The notes beneath the pieces were generated by a model. The model made no database searches. It saw only the letters and a program-made list of their open reading frames with translations, and was not told the DNA's origin. A program made the translations under genes and the position numbers. DNA of 64,000 nt from NCBI RefSeq assembly GCF_017377575.1, contig NZ_JAFREM010000018.1:248001-312000 (forward strand). The letters run 5' to 3'. Source of the stretch: Candidatus Enterococcus moelleringii (GTDB lineage: Bacteria; Bacillota; Bacilli; Lactobacillales; Enterococcaceae). Shown here piece after piece: positions 38,801-46,600 of the stretch; within the stretch, counting starts at the first letter, position 1, and each line of letters begins with the position of its first letter.

Positions 38801-39640
38801 GCGAGGTCAGGTAATGTTACAATCACTGGTGGCACAGTCACAGCAAACGGTGAAGCCGGAAGTGCAATAGGTGGCGGTACTCGACCGACCGGCCCAGGAA
38901 GCATTAAAATCACTGGCGGATCTGTCAAAGCCAAACAAAGTACTGATACTGGTGAACTCTCTGGAACGGCTGCAATGAGTCCTGCTCCAACTAAAGACGG
39001 AACTGCACTTGTTGAAGAATACGTAGCCTTAGCAAAGAATTATAACCCTGATAATGGAGATAAAGTTTTCGTAGGCGGTAATAACAACTTCAAGGTTCCA
39101 GCTAAACACGATGGTGATGACAATCTTTACCTATACCTGACTTATCAAGACGCTGGAAGTAAAGCAGATAAGCATGTGGTGAAAGTTGGAGACATTGGTC
39201 CAAATTATATTGAGTGGAAAGAAGAATTGCCAGGCGCTGAACTACCTAGTAGATTTGTCCCTGGAACAACTTATACACTGACGATTCCGACTGATTCAGG
39301 TAATGCTATTCAATTGAAGGACACAGAAGCAGTTTCCAAGGATGTCACACTCACGCATCACTTTGCGAATGTTCCGGCATACGACAAGACAGTGAGTGTA
39401 GATTTAACTAGTACAGGAATTGTCGAGGGCAAGCTTGAACTTAAAGAGGCGACGGATAATTCGCTAAAAGTTTATTCAGCGGTTGAATTTACATCATTTA
39501 ATGCTGGACCACTTGATAACGAAGTAGCGAAACCAGTCAAGCTAGGCGTCCCTGAAACAGTTGGCAGCAGTCCAATAAGAGCCGGCAGCTACAAGGGAAC
39601 ACTAAACTTTAAAGCTGAATCAATAACAGCTACACCATAA
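35804..39640 (+). CDS. Large secreted glycine-rich repeat surface protein
   Basis: 1278 aa from the ATG at 35804 (AGGGGGAAACA upstream). The signal peptide (about 1-34) ends near AIAE. An acidic Pro/Glu/Ser/Thr stretch runs to about 130. Two large homologous halves follow (about 170-560 and 680-1045). Each has a lead module (TTDQIVVTGANS, SVNGDISATIDLVG) and a row of roughly 27-residue units of the type SGTVTINSGEVTATS then GAGIGGG, suggesting a parallel beta-helix or fibre. The C-terminus (about 1155-1275) has the domain starting TTYTLTIPTDSG and ending GSYKGTLNFKAE, which is shared with small proteins encoded downstream. No sorting signal. Inferred adhesin or fibre shaft. Confidence 0.85.
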   Translation: MKRKMKHFNALTIWVMVTALIVTSGATLAIAETTDAPVVDTEVSEELLRKSPEQVLESTTQEQITIPDEPVEEIEDPQSSAPMEVVEETVESVEPEETEITTESSEEDDEADMVPRMQQADSVGPMAAITDSDFLVENTYPGGDLSDVAFNDTTRVLTLGGAGKTYRVSMAASKTITTDQIVVTGANSTVQLNSVKIECTSNVPISVNGDISATIDLVGTNELISKGKGNMGCPALEHNAGATSSLTITSREIGEGYAGSLNAEIAEATGGSPDRSAAIGGRDGSPGRVIIEGGTVTATSTYGGAGIGGGAWGTGTVTINSGEVTATSARVGAGIGGGWGGSGIVTINSGEVTATSTGDGAGIGGGLSGSGEITINSGKVTATSTLSGAGIGSGTGGSGTVTINSGEVTATSNSGASIGGGSRGTGTVIINSGEVTATSTRGGAGIGGGTSGSGEVTINSGKVTATNIGSEGAGIGGGMGSSGTVTITGGVVTATGSSYLYEGHTLLGGAGIGGGSGSSGNVTITGGTVTANGDAGSAIGEGSQPRGLGSTTITGGSVKAKDTDGKESFSPAPTDDQSNSVALYVADGTRFVPANGVKVDGADFKISAYHEGDSNFYLYMTKETHEITQLEANPYEVDWMDAENRFLRAFGDFLVDKTTGVQYGGNVLSLNGQNESYKVYMRNEVTTTTTDQIVVTGANSIVQLNDVKIESTSNAPISVNGDISATIDLVGENELISKSEGDMGRPALEHNAGATSSLTITSSEIGEGYAGSLNAETAGTAASYSAAIGGRDGNPGRVIIEGGTVTAKASTGAGIGSGRSGLGEVTISGGTVTATSTNSGAGIGGGFIGSGTVTINSGEVTATAVGGAGIGSGSGIGNYSVSGTVTINSGKVTATSNNDGAGIGGGASGSGTVTINAGEVIATSNGNGAGIGGGNSGSGEVTINSGKVTATNTLRGAGIGGGNSGPGEVTITGGEVTATGGLFRDFGIIYGGAGIGGGHARSGNVTITGGTVTANGEAGSAIGGGTRPTGPGSIKITGGSVKAKQSTDTGELSGTAAMSPAPTKDGTALVEEYVALAKNYNPDNGDKVFVGGNNNFKVPAKHDGDDNLYLYLTYQDAGSKADKHVVKVGDIGPNYIEWKEELPGAELPSRFVPGTTYTLTIPTDSGNAIQLKDTEAVSKDVTLTHHFANVPAYDKTVSVDLTSTGIVEGKLELKEATDNSLKVYSAVEFTSFNAGPLDNEVAKPVKLGVPETVGSSPIRAGSYKGTLNFKAESITATP

Positions 39641-39653
39641 GGAGGAGGATCAG

Positions 39654-40139
39654 TTGGACAAGAAAAAAATCGGACAAATCGTGGCTGTACTAGTTTTGCT
39701 AGTGGCTGGTGTCGTCATCGGCATGAACTGGCAAAACTGGTTCGGCAACGAGGAGCCCCAAAAAAGTCTGGCGGAAGTGGAATCCGCCGAAGATTGGACC
39801 GGAGAACGCAAAGCACCAGCCGAGCCTTCTCCGACGATTGACATACCAGGTTATGATCGCATTCAATTGAAGGCGGATGCCACAGAGCAACAAGTGAATT
39901 TTTACAATCCAGAAAATAACACTTGCTACTTCAAGATTTCCTTGTGGCAGGATGACGATACGAAGCTATGGGAATCCAAATTGTTGGAACCTGGCAAGGC
40001 CATCTATGACATCACACTAGATCAAGCCTTAGCCAGCGGCAGTTACGAAAATGCCAAAGTCAAATACGAGTGTTTTAGTTTAGGGGAACAAGAGCCGTTA
40101 AATGGTTCAGAAATTAAATTGACATTGGAAGTTATCTAA
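39654..40139 (+). CDS. Small membrane-anchored protein of the surface operon
   Basis: 161 aa from a TTG at 39654 preceded by GGAGGAGGA. A single N-terminal membrane segment (about 7-24) leads to an extracellular domain with a beta-rich pattern and two Cys (NTCYFKIS, KYECFSLG). Not a named family to my knowledge. It sits 13 bases after the large repeat protein and is probably cotranscribed. Confidence 0.75.
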   Translation: MDKKKIGQIVAVLVLLVAGVVIGMNWQNWFGNEEPQKSLAEVESAEDWTGERKAPAEPSPTIDIPGYDRIQLKADATEQQVNFYNPENNTCYFKISLWQDDDTKLWESKLLEPGKAIYDITLDQALASGSYENAKVKYECFSLGEQEPLNGSEIKLTLEVI

Positions 40140-40156
40140 ATAAGGGGGAAATGATA

Positions 40157-40672
40157 ATGAACAAGAAAGTATTAGGAACCGCGTTGTTAGCAGGTTTGGC
40201 TATTGGGATGGGGAGTACGGCGTTTGCGGCACCTCAAACGGAATCAAAAGATGTAACATACAAGTTAGATTCAACTTATACTCTTAGGATTCCCTTGGAA
40301 AACGTAACTGTGGGTTGGGCATCTAAGCAAGCAAGCATAGAATTTGGTACGTATAGGAGGAATATAGAAGCAGGCAAATCTTTACAATTATCAATGACTT
40401 GGACTTCAGGAGATGCAGATACACTTGAGCTTGAGAATACTAATGGTACGACTGACATCATTCCAACAAAAATTACTAAAGATACTGCAGGTAGGAATTT
40501 AATTTCCAGTGGTGACATACTTGCAGAATACTCAGATTCTGTATCTACTAAACAGGTAAATGAGTACTATATTTCATTTGAAGATCCAGCATTTGAACCA
40601 AGAGCAGGGACCTATAAAGCGCAGTTAACCTTTGTAGGAGAAATAGTACCAACTGCACCAACTAATCCATAG
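40157..40672 (+). CDS. Secreted protein with STYTLRIP-type domain
   Basis: 171 aa from the ATG at 40157 (GGGGGA 7 bases upstream). The signal peptide ends near AFAA (residue 24). The mature protein begins with KLDSTYTLRIP and ends GTYKAQLTFVGEI, the same frame as the C-terminal domain of the large protein upstream. It looks like a subunit-sized version of that domain. Confidence 0.75.
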   Translation: MNKKVLGTALLAGLAIGMGSTAFAAPQTESKDVTYKLDSTYTLRIPLENVTVGWASKQASIEFGTYRRNIEAGKSLQLSMTWTSGDADTLELENTNGTTDIIPTKITKDTAGRNLISSGDILAEYSDSVSTKQVNEYYISFEDPAFEPRAGTYKAQLTFVGEIVPTAPTNP

Positions 40673-40685
40673 AGGAGTGGAGACC

Positions 40686-41159
40686 ATGAAACTAATCAAA
40701 TTAGGACTTATATGCTGTGCTAGTCTGTTGCTCCCGGTGACAGGATTCGCACAAGATCGACAAGAAGGCACGACCGAAGTTACAGCCGACGTTCCATCAA
40801 CCTACACAATGACGATTCCAGCATCGCCAAAACAAATTGTAGCAAATACCGACATTACTGATCTAGGCTCATTATCGGTTAAAGGAAACCTAGACCCAAC
40901 AAAGCTGATCGAAGTCACAGTAGAAAAGAAACAATTAGAAAACCAGCGAGATAACACGCAAAAGATTCCATTTTCGTTAGTGGATAGCAGCAACGCAAAT
41001 ACTGAGTGGACAGGCGCCACCTGGAACGCGGACGATTGTACTGCTGCGAAGGCATTAGAGCTTTCCGTTAAAATTGACCAGCCATCTTGGGCGGCAGCTA
41101 AACCAGGTCAGTACAAAGGTTCCATCGTATTCACCAGCTCTATCATCGATAATGAATAG
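40686..41159 (+). CDS. Secreted protein with STYTMTIP-type domain (WxL-operon-like)
   Basis: 157 aa from the ATG at 40686 (GGAG 8 bases upstream). The signal peptide ends near GFAQ. The mature part starts with DVPSTYTMTIPASPKQIV and ends GQYKGSIVFTSSI. Proteins of this sort are seen with WxL and other surface clusters in enterococci. Third member of the operon with this domain. Confidence 0.75.
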   Translation: MKLIKLGLICCASLLLPVTGFAQDRQEGTTEVTADVPSTYTMTIPASPKQIVANTDITDLGSLSVKGNLDPTKLIEVTVEKKQLENQRDNTQKIPFSLVDSSNANTEWTGATWNADDCTAAKALELSVKIDQPSWAAAKPGQYKGSIVFTSSIIDNE

Positions 41160-41170
41160 GGGGCGGTAAC

Positions 41171-41716
41171 GTGAAAAAGCTAATAAGCGGACTTCTCCTG
41201 CTTGGCTTGATGATCTGCGCGCCGCTTCAGGTGAGTGCCCAGAATCGAATTTACCAAGTAGACTTGAGTCTCACCGTTCCTGCTGAAAAAGCACCGGAGC
41301 TGGATGACTTAATCAAAGAAGAAATCGCCAAAGACCGTAACAAAAATGACTACACCGAAGACAGCTGGAAGGAATACGAAGATGCGCTGAAGGAAGCACA
41401 GGATGCAATGACCAATGCACCCTATGACGAAGAACGGATCAATGCGGCATTAGACAGGCTGCAAAAAGCCATCCAAGGCTTGATACCCGTACAACGAACG
41501 CAGACATCTTCAACCACCCAGCCATCGGGAAATCGTCAAACAACAACACCTAGAGGAACAACCACGGTTCGTACCGGGTCGAATCCGACCAGCTCAGGCA
41601 CCACAGCCAAGAACTACCCAGCCACCGGAACCATGGCAGGCATCGGACTAAGCAGTCTAGGATTACTGATTGCCGGTGGAGCTGCTGCAGGGTGTATGAA
41701 GCGAAAGAAAAAGTAA
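41171..41716 (+). CDS. Sortase-anchored FIVAR-domain surface protein
   Basis: 181 aa from a GTG preceded by AGGGGGCGG. After a signal peptide (ends VSAQ) there is a helical FIVAR-like segment (about 52-97: DYTEDSWKEYEDALKEAQDA), then a Thr/Ser-rich spacer. The C-terminus has YPATGT, a hydrophobic helix and the tail KRKKK, a sortase signal with Tyr in place of the leading Leu. Probably anchors the operon's assembly to the wall. Confidence 0.8.
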   Translation: MKKLISGLLLLGLMICAPLQVSAQNRIYQVDLSLTVPAEKAPELDDLIKEEIAKDRNKNDYTEDSWKEYEDALKEAQDAMTNAPYDEERINAALDRLQKAIQGLIPVQRTQTSSTTQPSGNRQTTTPRGTTTVRTGSNPTSSGTTAKNYPATGTMAGIGLSSLGLLIAGGAAAGCMKRKKK

Positions 41717-42299
41717 ATCGAAGGATGCTGCGGGAAACAAATGTGAGGTCTGCTAGGAAAAAGCTTCGTCCCCTGAACCTATGACAAACAGTAAGCCAAA
41801 AGCTTTAAGGCAGTCTGTAATCAATCAAGGGTGAAGAGATCTGTAGACTGACAATAGTTTCCCTGTGCTCCAAAGTCTTTTTCCCAAAAGATAATGGCGT
41901 GGCAATTGAACCGAAGCATAAACAATGAAAATCGTAACGACTGTGGTTGCTCGATCAGGCGAAGGCTTGAGCAGGAGCAGCCACTATTTTTGTGTAAAGC
42001 AGAACTCTTATCAGCTTCTCTTAGCAGTCAACAACACCTACACTACAAAGGATACCGGACGTTCTCTGTTCAGTATCCTTTTTTTGTGTCTTATATTTAA
42101 TGAGTTGTAAAAACGAATAGAGTGTTATTTTAATAAACAATTTTCGAATGGGCGTAACAATCAGATAGACAGCGGAAACTACCAATTATAGTCAAAAAAA
42201 CGATAAAAATTACAGTTTTTTGGATATGAACCCGAATTTCTCTGTCTAAGGAAATTCATCTCCAATTCGAAAAGTCAAGAGCTGATTTCGGCTTTTTTT
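41717..42299 (+). other. Intergenic region with duplicated terminator-promoter segment
   Basis: No gene supported. From about 42040 the sequence repeats, with changes, the segment 35045-35375 that also separates the previous operon. Confidence 0.6.
42047..42085 (+). terminator. Terminator of the surface operon
   Basis: AAGGATAC with GTATCCTT and seven T; near-copy of the terminator at 35052. Confidence 0.8.
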
Positions 42300-42368
42300 A
42301 CAGTTTACTACATTTGAGCATACAGTTTACAACATTAGCCCCATTTTAAGAGTAAAATTTGGTATAAT
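42300..42368 (+). promoter_or_regulatory. LytTR-type site and promoter 3 (RT-adhesin operon)
   Basis: ACAGTTTACTACATT (42300-42314) and ACAGTTTACAACATT (42322-42336), 22-bp period, then TATAAT at 42363-42368 after 26 bases. No -35 box. Confidence 0.85.
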
Positions 42369-42445
42369 TAATAGAGATACTTAAAACGCAAATGGGAACG
42401 ACTGAGGAACTATCGACAGTCAAAAACCACAAGAATTTATTTTGA

Positions 42446-42474
42446 CTATTCGGTCCTTTTAGCGAACCGAATAG
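42446..42474 (+). other. Leader hairpin
   Basis: CTATTCGGT and ACCGAATAG form a perfect 9-bp stem in the leader of the RT operon. A second short hairpin (GCTCTT/AAGAGC, 42571-42585) followed by six T at 42593-42598 could act as an attenuator before the RT gene. Confidence 0.45.
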
Positions 42475-42489
42475 ATCGTTGTTTTCAAA

Positions 42490-42532
42490 TTATTTTATTT
42501 GATGAAGAACGCTGGATAATCAGTTATTTATT
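42490..42532 (+). promoter_or_regulatory. Conserved leader box pair, copy 2
   Basis: TTATTTTATTT at 42490 and GTTATTTATT at 42523 start exactly 33 bp apart, as at 35494 and 61950. Confidence 0.5.
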
Positions 42533-42735
42533 CGTCTGTTGATTAAAACGCTCGTAGAAGTCACCCCTTTGCTCTTAGAAAGAGCTGTATTCATTTTTTC
42601 CTTGAAGCAGCTTTGTATGAGAGAGCACTTTAAGAAGAATCGATGACCGTCGAAGAATATGAAAGCAATTACAATGTGGGATACTTACACTAGGCCCACC
42701 TCCAAGCCCGAAAAGGCAAACGGGAGAAAAAAGAA

Positions 42736-43683
42736 GTGATTCAATTCGAGCTAGACTTAGCCAATGAACTTTGGACACTCCATCAGCAATTAATAAGCAA
42801 TACGTATCAAATTGCCGGCTATACCTATTTCACAATTTATGAACCAAAAGAGCGGGAAATACAAGCCTTGAACTATCGGGATCGCGTGGTTCAACACAGC
42901 CTTTGTGACAATGTGCTAACGCCTTTCTTCGAGAAGCGTTTGATCTATGACAATGCCGCTTGCCGCAAAGAAAAGGGCACTCACTTTGCGATGAATCGCT
43001 TAACGAAGTTTTTACAGGCTCACTATCGTCGATACGGCAGTAGCGACTGGGTGTTAAAAGCGGATATCCGCAAATACTTTCCCAGCATCAATCATGGTGT
43101 GCTGCTGAAACGACTGGAAAAGGGCATCCCTGATCCGCAAGTAATGGACTTATTAAGGATGATTATTCACAGCTTTCAACAAGAACAAGATCAAGGACTG
43201 CCAATGGGAAATCAAACCAGTCAATTATTCGCCCTATATTATCTCGATCCTTTAGATCGGCTAATCAAGGAACAGCTAAGGATCAAGCACTACACTCGCT
43301 ACATGGATGACTGCATTCTGGTACATCCAGATAAGGAAGTCTTACAGGAGTGTCTACGACAAATGACAATATTAGTAGAAGATGAACTAAAGCTCAGCTT
43401 TAATAATAAAACCCAAATCACGCCGCTGGCTAGCGGTGTGGACTATCTGGGGTGGCACTTTTATCTTACAGATACCGGAAAGGTCATTCGCAAGCTACGC
43501 ACACAAAATAAAAAGAAAATCAAACGGCGAATCAAAGGCCTGCAAGTCGGCTTTCGCAAGGGGAGGATCACCGCTATGGATATCAAGCAATCATTGATGG
43601 CAACCAAGGGACATTTACAGCATGGACATACCTATCATTTACGCAAAAAAATCGCAGAGACACGTTTTCATAAAGGGGAGTGA
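42736..43683 (+). CDS. Reverse transcriptase of the diversity-generating retroelement type
   Basis: 315 aa from a GTG at 42736 (GGGAG about 10 bases upstream). Catalytic motifs: LKADIRKYFPSI near 109, LPMGNQTSQLFA near 155 (the GxxxSQ form typical of DGR enzymes, in place of the QGxxxSP usual in group II introns) and RYMDDCILV near 188. There is no maturase or endonuclease domain. The coding frame continues upstream of the GTG as ARKGKREKKE, part of the usual RT N-terminus, but meets an in-frame TAG at 42691-42693; ATG 42643 lies before it. The enzyme is therefore either slightly shortened or made by read-through. It ends 5 bases before the adhesin gene, so the two share a transcript. Role: would copy a template RNA with adenine errors into the adhesin's variable repeats. 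Confidence 0.85.
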   Translation: MIQFELDLANELWTLHQQLISNTYQIAGYTYFTIYEPKEREIQALNYRDRVVQHSLCDNVLTPFFEKRLIYDNAACRKEKGTHFAMNRLTKFLQAHYRRYGSSDWVLKADIRKYFPSINHGVLLKRLEKGIPDPQVMDLLRMIIHSFQQEQDQGLPMGNQTSQLFALYYLDPLDRLIKEQLRIKHYTRYMDDCILVHPDKEVLQECLRQMTILVEDELKLSFNNKTQITPLASGVDYLGWHFYLTDTGKVIRKLRTQNKKKIKRRIKGLQVGFRKGRITAMDIKQSLMATKGHLQHGHTYHLRKKIAETRFHKGE

Positions 43684-43688
43684 AGAAG

Positions 43689-46600
43689 ATGACGAAAAAC
43701 AGGAGTTGGATGGGGAAAGTAAGAAAAGTATTATTAGGCGTTGGTGTGGCCTTAGCAGTTGGACTAGTGCCAAGTACGGCGCAGGCAGTGACAGGTGGTT
43801 CGGCGAGTGATCTGACGAATGGTGGCGGAGACTTACAGGGTAATCAGGTTTATTTTGGATATCATGAACCAGAAGTACCTAATCTACCAGGAGGGAGTCC
43901 TGGTGAGACTGATCCGACACCGGCTATTGGCCGTCTCGATTGGCATGTAGTTGATAAAAATGACAATGACCTCACTTTATGGAGTGGCGAGACACATATG
44001 GGATACAGGCAGTATCACTCAACTTCATCTCACATGAATTGGAGTGATTCAGATATTTGTAAATGGCTAAATAGCTCTGAAGAAAATAAATTTTTGGAAG
44101 AATTTACAAGTGCTGAGAGAAACGTACTCAAAAATTATGGAACAATTGAGTCAACGAATGGCCACGATAATATAGATATCAGTCAAAAAGTTGTTCTCCC
44201 CTCTGTCGAAGAGGTGAAAAATGATGGGGATTGGAAATTGACTTCTAGCAATAGACAGATTTGGTATTGGCTGCGGTCTCCGGGCTTCGCTGTTAGCAGT
44301 GCGGCGTATGTCGACACTAGTGGCGACGTCAACCCGCTCGGCAGCCTCGTAGACTACAGTATTCTTGTTGTGCGCCCCGCTTTGAAGATTCCTCTTGACT
44401 CGATCCTCTTTACCTCTTCCGCAAGTGGGAGCGGGGCGAAGTCTGAGGTGAATGTGGGAGATGGGTTGCAAGCAGTCGATCCAGTGGCAGAGGATGCTCG
44501 CACGACTACACCGTTGAAATTGTCAGTGATTGATTCTGGTGTTGCTACACCAACCGTCAGCAATCTCATCACTTCAGGCAATCAAGTAAGCTTCGACTAT
44601 GCGAATGGTGTGGCAGAAGCAGACCAGTACCTATCTGTCTTGATTACGGATAAAAACGACAACGACACAGTAGTGTACTATGGCAAGTTGGCTGCAACTG
44701 AAGATGCTGGTAATGGTAATGTGAGCTTTGATACCAGCAAGGTTGCTGACGGGGATTACACGATAAAAATCTTCAATGAAAAAGATAACGGCGAAAAGAA
44801 AACCGATGTTGCCAGCGAACCTGTGGAATATGATTTGTATAAAAGAGGCGAACTTCCTTATGTGGTCGGTTCAACCATCGCCTTTGACGGCTACGAATGG
44901 TATGTGATTGGTGGGGATAATTCTAGTGCGTTGCGGGTGTTGTTGAAGAGCGTTGCTGATAAAAACGAGGAACCAAATGATTTGGCTTATGTGGGTACAA
45001 CAGCATTTGATTCATCGAGTCCTTATAGCAACCACTATGATGGCTCAGATTTAAAATCAGCAATGGAAGACTCTTATGATAGCATTGAGAATGAAAGAGA
45101 AAAAGGAGTTATCCAAGGGAGAACGTTAAAAGTTGATGGTTACAAACCATCACCGCCTCCTTATTCAACTGGAATCGAAGGAGATACAGCAGTAACAGAT
45201 GCCAAATTCTGGCCGCTAAGCACTGCTGAGGCGGTTGCAATTGGCGCAAACACTTCTGGTGCCGGATCGCCTATTGCCCAGTATGATGTGAACAGTGTGG
45301 TTGGCAATGCATTTGGTTATTGGCTGCGGTCTCCGGGCAACCTTGATAACCGTGCGGCGTATGTCAACCATGATGGCAACGTCAACCCGAACGGCGACTT
45401 CGTGCGCAGCGATAATCGTGTTGTGCGCCCCGCTTTCGACCTTCCTCTTGACTCTCTACTCTTTACCTCTTCCGCGAGTGGAACGAGCGGCGGAAAAGCT
45501 GAGGGGAATTGGGTAGCTGGCAATAACCTCTATACGGCGGGGGAAGCGAAGAAGTTCGCTATGAAATCAGCTGCACTTCAACTGAATGGTGCAAGTGTGA
45601 AGGTAGAATCCAATGATCTTGAGAATCAAACAATCGATTCTCATACCGAATTAACGATTGACTATACGGGTGCAACAGTTACTAGTCCAGAGCCTGACAC
45701 CAATCATTATGTGAAGAATACCTTATCCGCAATTCTGTACGACAGCAACCAAAACATTGTTGCTTACCAACAGCTTAAGAATATCGCTTCCGGTGGAGAT
45801 AGTGGTATCGAACTGAAGCTGCCAGCAAACACCGCAGATGGGGACTACACACTGGCACTATTTAATGAAGAAATCAATCAAGACCTTTACACGAATTTTG
45901 CCAGTGCCGTTACAACGATTCCTTTCAAGGTGGAAAATACGGTACCAAAAGTACTATCCGTGACGCCAAAGGTAATCGATACTCCAGTAAGCACGAGAGA
46001 AATTGAACTGACCTTTGATATTCCAATGAACACAGAAAAAGGTCAAGTCAAGCTGGTTCCTGAAGGTAGCGGAGCGGCCATCACATTAGACAAGAATCAT
46101 GTCGCGTGGTCACCGAATAATTCAATCGCCAACAGCAAAGCCACCTATACATTACCAGCGGGTACGAATCTTGCTTACAATACCACGTATAAGTATGAGC
46201 TATCCGGTTTTGAAGGCCCAAGTGGTGGAAAGCTTAATACTGTAACGCTAGATGAAACTTTTACAACTGTTGGAAAAGAAGCAACGCCGACGATTTCGAT
46301 AGCAAGCTATACAGGTGAAAAGCTAAGCGGTTTTGAAAATGGGTTTAAGTACACGATTAATGACAATCTGGTCACTCCCGCAACTGATGGTAGTTTGTCC
46401 ATTGATCCCGCTTGGATCGGAACAACGATTGAAATTGTCAAAAAAGGTCTATATGATCAAACCGATGGGGATAGTGAGATACAAGAGCTTGAGTTAAACC
46501 AAGCCGAAACCCCAACCAGTCTAACCCCTACTTCAACAATAGCCGGCCAATCTGACGGCTCCATCTCAGGCGTTACGACTGGGATGCAGTATCATACAGG

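Noticed and set aside
36706-38934. Long Pro/Val-rich reverse-strand frames over the glycine-rich protein
   Set aside because: They mirror the repeated forward-strand codons, have no ribosome sites and no known counterpart.
42736-43683. Group II intron or retron reverse transcriptase
   Set aside because: No maturase, HNH or intron RNA ends are visible, motif 4 has the SQ form, and the adjacent gene carries paired variable repeats.
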